From: CAKVOD01 sp050872805
Lineage (GTDB): Bacteria; Bacillota; Clostridia; Christensenellales; UBA1242
NCBI GenBank assembly: GCA_050872805.1
Contig: JBNMHN010000036.1
Span: 1-10,904, forward strand
Length of the DNA: 10,904 bases
Direction: 5' to 3'
Position numbers and translations under genes: made by a program. This document shows positions 1-6,002 of this stretch, piece by piece (within the stretch, counting starts at the first letter, position 1; every line of letters starts with the position of its first letter). The notes beneath the pieces are model-generated. The model saw only the letters and a list, made by a program, of their open reading frames with translations. It made no database searches and was not told the DNA's origin.

Positions 1-114
1 ACTTTTTGAGATCGTGGTGTGTGCTTGTCTTGAACAAGCAGTCAAGACAAACAATGCAGAAAGGATACAGCAGAAAGCCAAAACAAATGTCCAAATTGAC
101 TTTCTTTTTGTCAT
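1..114 (-). CDS. Partial lipoprotein gene, N-terminal 38 codons
   Basis: Reading the minus strand, an ATG at 114-112 follows an AAAGGAG ribosome binding site (121-127) with a 6-nt spacer and stays open to the window edge. The visible peptide starts MTKRKSIWTF, has a hydrophobic core at about residues 7-25, and carries a lipobox VLTAC with the acylated cysteine at residue 27, so it is predicted to be exported, cleaved by signal peptidase II and anchored to the membrane. The rest of the protein, and so its function, lies outside the window. Positively charged start, hydrophobic stretch and lipobox together with the strong RBS make this convincing despite its short visible length. By position it probably belongs to the integrative element inferred to the left of the tRNA fragment at 490-534. 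Confidence 0.75.
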   Translation of the reverse strand, partial: MTKRKSIWTFVLAFCCILSALFVLTACSRQAHTTISKS

Positions 115-428
115 AATATTCTCCTTTATGTTTTCCCATTGCAAAAGTGGAGTAAAAATTAAGAGTGTCTTTGCAACTATATGTATATAATAACATAAAA
201 TATTCAAATCTGTATATAAATTTTCAAATTTTCACAACTTAGATAAAAAAATTACAAAATTTTATAGGTTTTATTATCTTTGTTGCGAATTTTTACAACA
301 AAAATGCAAAATTTTTGCAATTTTATCGTTTTTTGCTATATTGTTTTGTATTTTTTTATTTTGTATGCTAATATAGGTATGAGTTTAGGCAAGCCTAGGA
401 AAATAAAGGGTTTTAGCCATTTTTTAAT
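115..428. other. AT-rich intergenic stretch
   Basis: No gene is visible. The stretch is very AT-rich and should contain the promoter of the leftward lipoprotein gene, though no -35/-10 pair with good spacing stood out. It holds a short perfect palindrome, TGCAAAA-T-TTTTGCA (305-319), and a small TAGGC/GCCTA hairpin (386-397). Given the attachment site just to the right, these could be binding sites for recombination proteins, but that is inference. Confidence 0.4.
346..374 (+). promoter_or_regulatory. Candidate sigma-A-type promoter facing the tRNA fragment
   Basis: TTGTAT (346-351) and TAATAT (369-374) are separated by 17 nt, and TGC directly precedes the -10 box, giving an extended -10 element. 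It would fire rightward into the tRNA 3' fragment, whose own terminator lies at 549-589. In so AT-rich a stretch a chance match is possible. Confidence 0.3.
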
Positions 429-458
429 ACGGTAAAACACGATAAAATATGGTAAAAA
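429..458 (+). repeat. Three tandem 10-bp repeats, possible integrase arm sites
   Basis: The units are ACGGTAAAAC (429-438), ACGATAAAAT (439-448) and ATGGTAAAAA (449-458), in direct head-to-tail order. They end 22 bp before the inverted arms that flank the tRNA anticodon loop. Direct repeats of about 10 bp close to the core are typical of arm-type sites bound by the N-terminal domain of tyrosine recombinases, so that role is proposed; no binding data are available. Confidence 0.5.
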
Positions 459-480
459 ACACGAACCCCCGAATTACAAT

Positions 481-504
481 CCTTAATTTCTACGGAACCA
501 AAGG
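481..504. mobile_element. Putative core attachment site (att) of an integrative element
   Basis: CCTTAATTT (481-489) and AACCAAAGG (496-504) form an imperfect inverted repeat (6 of 9 pairs) around CTACGG (490-495), the anticodon-loop bases of the tRNA fragment. To the left of 490 the sequence does not resemble a tRNA; to the right it matches one to its CCA end. This is the arrangement expected when a tyrosine integrase crosses over in the anticodon loop: the distal junction keeps only the 3' part of the tRNA. The element would lie to the left and the chromosome to the right. No integrase gene is inside the window. Confidence 0.6.
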
Positions 505-534
505 TCAGGAGTTCGAATCTCTTAGGACGCACCA
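490..534 (+). pseudogene. tRNA-Arg(ACG) 3' fragment
   Basis: The fragment starts with anticodon loop CTACGGA (490-496; anticodon ACG), then the 3' anticodon strand ACCAA, variable loop AGGTC (502-506), T arm AGGAG/TTCGAAT/CTCTT (507-523, fully paired with one G-T), acceptor strand AGGACGC (524-530) and ACCA (531-534). A 5' acceptor strand GCGTCCT, a D arm and the 5' anticodon strand TTGGT are all absent upstream. It is therefore not a functional tRNA; it is what remains at the far end of an element integrated in a tRNA-Arg gene. The complete tRNA should sit at the other end of that element. Confidence 0.75.
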
Positions 535-548
535 GCCAAAAACATAGT

Positions 549-589
549 AAACAAGCCACTTTTTGATAAGTGGCTTGTTTTGTATTTTT
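549..589 (+). terminator. Rho-independent terminator of the tRNA-Arg gene
   Basis: AAACAAGCCACT (549-560) pairs perfectly with AGTGGCTTGTTT (569-580) around an 8-nt loop and is followed by TGTATTTTT. It lies 14 nt after the CCA end and probably belonged to the original tRNA transcript, which supports the view that the chromosome starts at the tRNA fragment. Confidence 0.8.
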
Positions 590-842
590 GACCCATTTTC
601 ATTTTAGACCAACGGTCAGGGCATTATTTATTGTTTCACTTGCACTTGCTATTTGAGTCGTGTAGCACGGCAAGATGTGCAAAAACGTGAAAGAAATACA
701 TTTTGTTTGTGAAATTTCCGAGTAATCTAAAGTCTACTTTAGATTACTCGGGATTTTGTATTTTTGTAGTATAGAAAATGAGGAATTAACAAAAAAATTG
801 ATAATGGATTGGATCTATTTGTTCGCCAAAATTTGGGGCAAA
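590..842. other. Gene-free stretch
   Basis: No protein-coding gene could be supported. A 34-codon open stretch (about 610-715) lacks a start codon and ribosome binding site. The only clear structure is the palindrome at 718-751. The stretch ends at the 33-bp periodic repeats. Confidence 0.5.
718..751. repeat. Perfect 34-bp palindrome, possible terminator
   Basis: CCGAGTAATCTAAAGT (718-733) is the exact reverse complement of 736-751, with only CT between. On the plus strand it is followed by GATTTTGTATTTTTG, a weak T-rich tract, so it could terminate rightward transcripts. No gene directly precedes it, so it may also be the remnant of a palindromic element or a protein-binding site. Confidence 0.6.
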
Positions 843-956
843 GTCCAAAAATATGCATAAATTACTTTTGCGACCGTCCAAAAATATGCACGGAGAGCCG
901 TTTTGACCGTCCAAAAATATGCATAAAACAGCAAAATGACCGTCCAAAAATATGCA
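843..956. repeat. Four direct repeats with an exact 33-bp period
   Basis: GTCCAAAAATATGCA occurs at 843-857, 876-890, 909-923 and 942-956. The last three copies are preceded by GACC, giving a 19-bp repeat; the 18-nt spacers otherwise differ. On the minus strand the array begins with TG and reads TGCATATTTTTGGAC. Multiple direct repeats at an end starting TG are characteristic of IS21-family transposon termini, so this may be a solitary transposon end; no istA/istB-like gene is present. An array of binding sites for another protein is the alternative. The 33-bp period keeps one minus-strand frame open (AYFWTV every 11 residues), which I regard as a by-product. Confidence 0.8.
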
Positions 957-1022
957 AACGCTTGATTTTGCTCGATTTTAATGAGTGAATTATTTTTAAT
1001 GTATCGGCGCGCGTGGCAAGGT

Positions 1023-2402
1023 TCAATAGTCGAAGTTGGGTTGAGCGGGGGCGGGCTGCGGCGGAGTGCCGCGCACGAGGATGCCTTGTTGTGGCGGGTA
1101 TGTTGTGTGGCGGACGGGGCGCGACTCAACGAGCGTGTTACCGCTGAAAATGTCGAGATAGGTTTGCACTTCGTAGCCGTCTTGCGCGCGTTTTTGGCGG
1201 TAGTAGCCGTTTTCGTCAAGCAGGTGCGTGAACTCGCCGTCGTCGCGCTTTACAATGTCGCCTTTATTTTTGATGGCGGAAAGTGTTTCGCTGCGCCTGA
1301 CTTTGCGCGTGTTTTCGCGTTCGGGCTTGCCGTAAACTTCGGCATAGACGCGTCCGTTTTCAAAGTATGTGTGGATGAAAATGGGTGTGTCGGCAGTGTT
1401 TTTGAACTTTAGGTCGCTAGACCCAAACGCGACCATTGCATCAAAGCCTAGCGTCACGTAACTGACGGGCATTGAGTGTCGGTTTGCTTCCAAAATTTGA
1501 ACATTGTCCGCAAGCAATAGCGCGTTGTAAAGGGTTGTGCTTGCTTGGCAAACGCCGCCCCCGACGCCGTCGACAAACAGCCCGTTTGAAATGATGTGTG
1601 CGCTCTTATAGCCTTTTTCTTCCGTGCGCTTGCCCGTTGTGGCATTGAACGACACTTCCGCGTGCGGTGCTACGACCATTCCGTTGAACTGCTTGAGCGC
1701 AAGGCGCACGTTGCTTTGGCGCTCGGCGGTCGAACTCGCAATACTCGTCGAAAACCGCGACAAGAGTTTGGTGCATTGCAAGTTTTTTTCGCGTGTAACC
1801 TGCGGCTCGACGGCATCGGCGTGCATAGTTATTGCGACTTGCGGACTTGATTTGAACTTTGCAAATATTTGGCGAAAAAGGTTTTCCTTATCAATCATAT
1901 AGCCCGTTTTTTCGTGGCTGACCCAAAATTTTTGCGAAAAGTTGGGCGTGAACTGAATTTTTGAATCTTTTGGCAAAACATTTACCTTTGACAAAATGGC
2001 ATCAACTTGTTTATTGATTGTTGGGAACAAAAACTCAAATGCGACGCTTGGCGCTACGCCCATTGAGATGAGACTGTTGAGCGCAAACACCGCCTCATCG
2101 TGGTTGCCGTCGCGCCCCCATTTGGTGCTTTGCGCCGCAATTTGGTAGTTTTGCGATTGCTTATATTCGGGAAACTTTAGCGGAAAAGTTTGCCCTTTGT
2201 AGTTGAGTATGATTTCATATTTTTGCGCAGCAATGGTATTTGTTTGCACGCCGTAAGGGCGTGCATTTGCTGCGCGCTGGAGTTGTCCACAATTTGGCGC
2301 GAATTGTGGACAACTTATTTTTTGTTTGCCACAAGTGGTTGCTGCAATAACGCTCGCTGCCGCCATTGTCACGCAAACAAACATTATCAAAATTTTCTTC
2401 AT
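1023..2402 (-). CDS. VanW-family envelope protein
   Basis: The 459-residue protein starts at the ATG at 2402-2400, 4 nt after an AAGGATTTG-type ribosome binding site; the frame is open further upstream, but only through a dispersed repeat. Residues 4-23 are a hydrophobic export signal or membrane anchor. Residues about 100-200 resemble the peptidoglycan-binding-like domain often found before VanW. The VanW domain spans about 208-350, with the hallmark GGGVCQASTTLYNALLLA (281-298) and HSMPVSYVTLG (309-319). The C-terminal 100 residues are hydrophilic and end in a proline-rich tail. VanW proteins are associated with vancomycin-resistance clusters but are widespread in Clostridia without them; the biochemical role is not settled. 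No other van gene is nearby, so a general cell-envelope role is more likely than resistance. Confidence 0.9.
   Translation of the reverse strand: MKKILIMFVCVTMAAASVIAATTCGKQKISCPQFAPNCGQLQRAANARPYGVQTNTIAAQKYEIILNYKGQTFPLKFPEYKQSQNYQIAAQSTKWGRDGNHDEAVFALNSLISMGVAPSVAFEFLFPTINKQVDAILSKVNVLPKDSKIQFTPNFSQKFWVSHEKTGYMIDKENLFRQIFAKFKSSPQVAITMHADAVEPQVTREKNLQCTKLLSRFSTSIASSTAERQSNVRLALKQFNGMVVAPHAEVSFNATTGKRTEEKGYKSAHIISNGLFVDGVGGGVCQASTTLYNALLLADNVQILEANRHSMPVSYVTLGFDAMVAFGSSDLKFKNTADTPIFIHTYFENGRVYAEVYGKPERENTRKVRRSETLSAIKNKGDIVKRDDGEFTHLLDENGYYRQKRAQDGYEVQTYLDIFSGNTLVESRPVRHTTYPPQQGILVRGTPPQPAPAQPNFDY
2281..2315. repeat. Perfect 14-bp inverted repeat inside the VanW gene
   Basis: AGTTGTCCACAATT (2281-2294) and AATTGTGGACAACT (2302-2315) are exact reverse complements around TGGCGCG. 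It lies within codons about 30-41 of the VanW protein, just after the signal segment. Each arm contains TTGTCCACA, one base away from the DnaA-box consensus TTATCCACA. It could form a stable mRNA hairpin or bind a protein; a chance origin in coding sequence is unlikely for 14 perfect pairs. Confidence 0.7.
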
Positions 2403-2451
2403 TTGCAAATCCTTTGCATTATTATGTGCAATTCTTCTTTTATTATGTGTG

Positions 2452-2590
2452 GCGGGGAAAGCCCCGCGGCTGCAGGCACTGTCCCTACGTGTCAGTTGCT
2501 TTTGTGGACGGCGTGCTTGTATGCTTTCTATGTGCGTCAGTTCTCGGTTGGGGAAAGCCCCGCTACTGGTGGCAAACGCCACTGGTGCAG
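2452..2590 (+). repeat. Dispersed modular hairpin repeat, copy A
   Basis: The copy opens with the hairpin GCGGGG-AAAG-CCCCGC (2452-2467), continues with a core GGCTGCAGGCACTGTCCCTA and CTTTTGTGGACGGC, and ends with two further hairpins, GGGG-AAAG-CCCC (2550-2561) and GTGGC-AAAC-GCCAC (2569-2582). Related copies lie near 7284, 8534, 8730 and 10446. It fills most of the upstream region of the VanW gene, so it is probably part of that gene's leader or promoter region. Confidence 0.8.
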
Positions 2591-2693
2591 ATACTTTGAT
2601 TGCGCTTAATGAATTTTGAGGGACGGCAAACTTAGTGTCTATCTATAAAGTATAGCACTCGTATGGCATACTACACATTGTCGCAAAAGCATA

Positions 2694-3095
2694 TTATGTA
2701 GTTTTCTTTATTAGATTAGAATAATACTCAAGTTCGCCCGACATAAATTTGTTGTATAGGTCAGTTTTCCAATCAATAAATGCCAGTGTTTCATTAAGTT
2801 CTAAAATTTTTGCTTCTATATTTTTTCTGCGAATTTCTAGCATTTGTTTACGCTCTTGCAAACTTTCTTTGCCTTTTAGGCACAAAGCAATGTATTTCCT
2901 AATTTCATCTATTGAAAAATCGCATTTTTTCAAGCAAATTAAACTTTTAATCCAATTGATATCATCTTCATCAAATAGCCGATAATTATTGAATTTGTCT
3001 CTTTTCACATTTGGGATTAACCCCTGATTGCAATAAAATTTTAGTGTATCATAACTTAAGCCTGTTAATTTACAACATTCTTTCATAGAATACAT
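2694..3095 (-). CDS. MerR-family transcriptional regulator
   Basis: The start is the ATG at 3095-3093, which has GGAGG (3101-3105) 5 nt upstream; an in-frame TTG further upstream overlaps that site and is not the start. The 133-residue product opens MYSMKECCKLTGLSYDTLK, the MerR helix-turn-helix, followed by the wing (NNYRLFDEDDINWI) and a predicted coiled-coil dimerisation helix in residues about 75-110 rich in Glu and Lys. It lacks a recognisable C-terminal metal-binding cysteine cluster, so it fits the AdhR-like stress-sensing group better than metal-sensing MerR proteins. It is divergent from an aldo/keto reductase, and the shared region contains a MerR-type operator, so it very likely controls that gene and itself. 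The effector is unknown. Confidence 0.92.
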   Translation of the reverse strand: MYSMKECCKLTGLSYDTLKFYCNQGLIPNVKRDKFNNYRLFDEDDINWIKSLICLKKCDFSIDEIRKYIALCLKGKESLQERKQMLEIRRKNIEAKILELNETLAFIDWKTDLYNKFMSGELEYYSNLIKKTT

Positions 3096-3135
3096 AATGT
3101 CCTCCAAAAATTTTTAAAATTGTTATCTAAAACGC

Positions 3136-3166
3136 TTGACCGTGTGTTACTCACGGGTTCTATAAT
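3136..3166 (+). promoter_or_regulatory. MerR-type promoter and operator of the reductase operon
   Basis: TTGACC (3136-3141) and TATAAT (3161-3166) are 19 nt apart, longer than the optimal 17, which is the hallmark of promoters activated by MerR proteins through DNA distortion. The dyad CCGTG-N7-CACGG (3140-3144 and 3152-3156) begins at the end of the -35 box and lies in the spacer. Transcription would start near 3173, giving a leader of about 138 nt before the reductase. Confidence 0.85.
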
Positions 3167-3167
3167 A

Positions 3168-3196
3168 ATGATATCACAATTTTGTTATTGTGTCAA
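3168..3196 (-). promoter_or_regulatory. Promoter of the MerR gene
   Basis: On the minus strand TTGACA (3196-3191) and TATCAT (3173-3168) are separated by 17 nt. Transcription would start near 3161, just upstream of the operator dyad at 3140-3156, so regulator bound there could also repress its own gene. The two divergent -10 boxes are only 1 bp apart, so the promoters should compete for polymerase. Confidence 0.7.
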
Positions 3197-3310
3197 ACAA
3201 AGAAAGCAAAGGTGTAAAGTTTATGACAAAATACAATATTTAAAGTTGTGAGAATTAATATTTCTTAACGAAATTTTATAATAAAAAACGAATTATGGAG
3301 GGAAAAAGTT

Positions 3311-4198
3311 ATGGAATATAAAGAATTGTACAACGGTGTTATGATGCCTAGAATTGGATTTGGTGTATATCAAATTTCAAAAGATGATTGCGAGAGGTGT
3401 GTATTAGATGCTTTGTCAGTGGGGTACCGACACATAGATACTGCGCAAAGTTATTTTAATGAAGAAGAAGTTGGTAGTGCTATAAAAAAATCAGGCATTG
3501 ATAGAAAAGATATTTTCATCACGACAAAGATTTGGATAGATAACTATGGCTATGAGAATTGCAAAAAGTCTATTGAAGAATCGTTGAAAAAACTTCAAGT
3601 AGAATACATTGACTTGATCTTGCTTCATCAGCCATTTAGTGATTATTATGGGGCGTGGCGTGCACTAGAAGAATATTATGAAAAAGGGAAAATAAGGGCA
3701 ATAGGTGTGAGCAATTTTTATCCTGACCGTCTTATTGACATTTGTAATTTTGCAAGAATTAAGCCTATGGTCAATCAAATTGAAACAAATCCTTATAATG
3801 CTCAAAAAGAGGCACACAAATGGTTAGATAAATATGGAGTTGCGCACGAAGCGTGGGCACCGCTAGGAGAAAAAAGAAATGGAATTTTTGAAAATGCAGT
3901 ATTAAATGAGATTGCAAAAAAACACAATAAAAGTGTTGCGCAGATTACTTTGAGGTGGGAACTTCAAAATGACGTTATAGTTATTCCAAAGTCAACGCAT
4001 AAAGATAGAATGAAAGAAAACTTTGAAATCTTTGATTTTTCTTTGGATGAAGAGGATATGGAAAAAATAAACAAACTCGATACTGAAAATAGCCTGTTCT
4101 TTTCTCACTATGACCCTAAAATGGTTGAATGGTTTGCAGAAATTGTTCTTGAAAGAAGAAACAACAAAGATTTTTCTAAGGAAAAGAAAAATTGGTAG
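3311..4198 (+). CDS. Aldo/keto reductase
   Basis: This 295-residue protein has GGAGGG (3297-3302) ahead of its ATG. It is a standard single-domain NADPH-dependent aldo/keto reductase of the 2,5-diketogluconate-reductase-like group. The catalytic tetrad is visible: Asp43 and Tyr48 in GYRHIDTAQSYFN, Lys73 in FITTKIW and His106 in ILLHQP. The cofactor-binding segment VIPKSTHKDRMKEN lies at about residues 227-240. Such enzymes reduce aldehydes and ketones, including methylglyoxal; the physiological substrate cannot be read from the sequence. It is the first gene after the MerR-type promoter and is followed after 11 nt by a flavodoxin lipoprotein, so the two form an operon, probably a carbonyl or redox stress response. 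Its AT-rich codon use differs from that of vanW, gpsA and pyk. Confidence 0.95.
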   Translation: MEYKELYNGVMMPRIGFGVYQISKDDCERCVLDALSVGYRHIDTAQSYFNEEEVGSAIKKSGIDRKDIFITTKIWIDNYGYENCKKSIEESLKKLQVEYIDLILLHQPFSDYYGAWRALEEYYEKGKIRAIGVSNFYPDRLIDICNFARIKPMVNQIETNPYNAQKEAHKWLDKYGVAHEAWAPLGEKRNGIFENAVLNEIAKKHNKSVAQITLRWELQNDVIVIPKSTHKDRMKENFEIFDFSLDEEDMEKINKLDTENSLFFSHYDPKMVEWFAEIVLERRNNKDFSKEKKNW

Positions 4199-4209
4199 GT
4201 AGGTGACTT

Positions 4210-4851
4210 ATGAAAAAATATAAATATAGAAGTTGTTTTTTATTAATATTAGTGGCGTTAATGGCATTTTCTTGTTTTAGCCTTGCTGCTTGTGGCAATA
4301 AAAGCGGAAAGGATGAAGTTGACTTAAAAAATTCAAAAGTACTTGTTGTTTATTTTTCTGCAACGGGAAATACGCAACAAGTAGCAAATTATATTAAAGA
4401 TATTCTCAATGCGACGACGTATGAGATTGTTCCTACGGTAGAGTATTCATCTAATGACTTAAATTGGAATAATTCTAATTCACGCGTCAATTTGGAGCAC
4501 AATGCCTATGTTAATAATGACAAATCAAGCGAGTACTATAGGCCGTCATTTGTTAGACAGGGGGCTAATTTTAGTGAGTATGACGTAATTTTTATCGGGT
4601 ATCCCATTTGGTGGGGAGAGGCACCTAACATAATTTATACGTTTTTAGATGAATATGCTAGTGAGTTAGGGGATAAAACAATTGTTCCATTTTGCACGTC
4701 TTCAAGCAGTGGAATGGGACAAAGTGCAACGCACTTGCATAGTTTGATTAGCAAAAATGCGAATTGGTTGGACGGACAAAGGTTTTCTAGTGGCACATCT
4801 AAAAAAGCTGTAGAAGAGTGGATAAATAAAATAAATGTAACAAATCAATAA
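4210..4851 (+). CDS. Lipoprotein flavodoxin
   Basis: The 213-residue product starts 11 nt after the reductase stop, with AGGTGA before its ATG. Residues 9-27 are hydrophobic and end in the lipobox SLAAC, with Cys28 as the lipid-modified residue, so the protein is predicted to sit on the outer face of the membrane. From about residue 40 it is a long-chain-type flavodoxin domain: SATGNTQ (50-56) is the FMN phosphate-binding loop, and FIGYPIWWGEAP is the second flavin loop typical of the Flavodoxin_4 family. Proteins of this type carry electrons or reduce quinones; an exported form coupled to a MerR-controlled reductase suggests an extracytoplasmic redox stress role, which is inference. It converges with the glycosyltransferase gene, with only 20 nt between the stop codons and no terminator hairpin seen. 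Confidence 0.9.
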   Translation: MKKYKYRSCFLLILVALMAFSCFSLAACGNKSGKDEVDLKNSKVLVVYFSATGNTQQVANYIKDILNATTYEIVPTVEYSSNDLNWNNSNSRVNLEHNAYVNNDKSSEYYRPSFVRQGANFSEYDVIFIGYPIWWGEAPNIIYTFLDEYASELGDKTIVPFCTSSSSGMGQSATHLHSLISKNANWLDGQRFSSGTSKKAVEEWINKINVTNQ

Positions 4852-4871
4852 ATTGGGACATTTGTCACGCC

Positions 4872-5933
4872 TCATAGCAAAGACTTAAAAAAGTTCAGGT
4901 TGCGGCGGGCGTCGGATGAGGTGGGCTTGATTTTGCAGGCTTTGCTTGCGTAGCGGACGGCGCGGTGGTTGTCGCCTAGTTTGTGGTAACAAATTGCGGC
5001 GTTGTAGTAAGGGATGAAATCGTAGCAGTCGGGCAGAACAAAGCCACCGCTGTTGAGGTCAGGTGTTTGGACGGCGAGTTTCAGCCAGTAGAGCGCCTCG
5101 CGGTAGCGGGCGTTTTCGATGAGGTAGAGCGAGAGTTCGCACAAAACTTCGCTATGTGGCGCGCCGTATGCGAACGACGCAAAAAGCGATTCAAGTGCGC
5201 GCGTCGTTTGCCCGAGTTTGTAGTAGCACTTGCCACGATTGAGGCACGCTTGAATTTTGTTTTCCACAAAGCCTTCGCGGCGCGACAGAAAGTCATCGTA
5301 TGCTGCGATGGCTTTTTCTAATTTGTCATTATAAAATAGTTCGTTTGCGTAGTAAAACTGCATTCGTGGCGAAAAATCGTAGTGCTGCGCAATAAGTTTT
5401 TCAAAAATTTTCAAGTTGCGCTGCGGGTCGCTGGTCTTAATTTTGCGGTGTTCAATGACAATGTCGGTGTAAACAATTTTTCCGCTTGGCGTGATTGCTT
5501 CGTGGATTGGGTCTTGGAAGTAGAACGCGGGGCTGTTTTTTACAATGCGTTCGCGCATAAAGCAAAAGGACGGCTTATTGCGCGCGTCAAAGGCGGTGGC
5601 GTATTTCATAAAGTATACGTCCGCGCAGTCGGGTTGCGATTTTAGTCGCTTGATTTTTTCGACGTTTTCGTTTGTGATATAGTCGTCCGCATCCAGCCAC
5701 ATCATATATGGTTTTGTGGCTTTGCTGAAAGCAAAGTTTCGCGCGCGCGAAAAGTCGTCGCACCACTCAAAGTCGAACACTCTTGCGCCTGCGTGCTCGG
5801 CAATTTGTTTTGTTTTGTCGCGGCTGCCTGTGTCGACGACAATGAGTTCGTCCGCAAACTTTTGGGCGCAGTGCAGCGCGCGCTCAAGGACGAGTTCTTC
5901 GTCCTTGACTATCATACATACACTTATTTCCAT
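4872..5933 (-). CDS. GT2 glycosyltransferase with TPR-like repeats
   Basis: The chosen start (ATG 5933-5931) gives 353 residues beginning MEISVCMIVKDEE, the usual N-terminus of this family. The frame is open for 26 more codons, but these fall in a dispersed repeat. The GT2 domain has VVDTGSRD (33-40) for nucleotide binding, the DXD-type metal site in WLDADDY (Asp81, Asp83, Asp84), WCDDFSRARN and IHEAI (143-147). Residues about 195-350 are helical with TPR-like units, for example CLNRGKCYYKLGQTTRALES and YNAAICYHKLGDNHRAVRYA. Enzymes of this SunS-like group move a sugar from a nucleotide donor to a protein or glycan; the acceptor is unknown. No Shine-Dalgarno is visible, but TATAAT lies 6 nt upstream, so translation could be leaderless. 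Confidence 0.88.
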   Translation of the reverse strand: MEISVCMIVKDEELVLERALHCAQKFADELIVVDTGSRDKTKQIAEHAGARVFDFEWCDDFSRARNFAFSKATKPYMMWLDADDYITNENVEKIKRLKSQPDCADVYFMKYATAFDARNKPSFCFMRERIVKNSPAFYFQDPIHEAITPSGKIVYTDIVIEHRKIKTSDPQRNLKIFEKLIAQHYDFSPRMQFYYANELFYNDKLEKAIAAYDDFLSRREGFVENKIQACLNRGKCYYKLGQTTRALESLFASFAYGAPHSEVLCELSLYLIENARYREALYWLKLAVQTPDLNSGGFVLPDCYDFIPYYNAAICYHKLGDNHRAVRYASKACKIKPTSSDARRNLNFFKSLL

Positions 5934-5955
5934 ATCATTATTATATTCTGTGCGA

Positions 5956-5969
5956 GTGCCGTCTGGCAC
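5956..5969 (-). repeat. Small hairpin of the A-N-A loop type
   Basis: On the minus strand GTGCC-AGAC-GGCAC forms a 5-bp stem with a four-base loop, like the hairpins of the dispersed repeats elsewhere in the window. It lies 23 nt upstream of the glycosyltransferase ATG and could lie at or near its promoter. Confidence 0.5.
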
Positions 5970-6002
5970 CAACTTTGTCAAAGTGGGTGTTAGTACTGAC
6001 TC

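Noticed and set aside
610..715. Open stretch ending RVARQDVQKRERNTFCL on the plus strand
   Set aside because: There is no start codon or ribosome binding site and an upstream stop at 604-606; nothing recognisable in the peptide.
843..956. CRISPR array
   Set aside because: Repeats are only 15-19 bp and spacers 14-18 bp, too short for known CRISPR arrays, and no cas gene is present.
815..1219. Minus-strand frame with AYFWTV repeated every 11 residues
   Set aside because: It runs out of the VanW gene in another frame; the repeat arises because the DNA motif has a 33-bp period, a multiple of three, and no ribosome binding site is present.
1023..2402. Vancomycin-resistance locus
   Set aside because: No vanHAX, vanRS or other van gene lies nearby; VanW-domain proteins are common without resistance.
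2403..2582. 60-residue N-terminal extension of the VanW protein
   Set aside because: It is a translation of repeat copy A; the ATG at 2402 has a ribosome binding site and starts a signal peptide.
2190..2609. Plus-strand frames antisense to the VanW gene start
   Set aside because: Shadow frames of the VanW gene and repeat copy A; no start signals.
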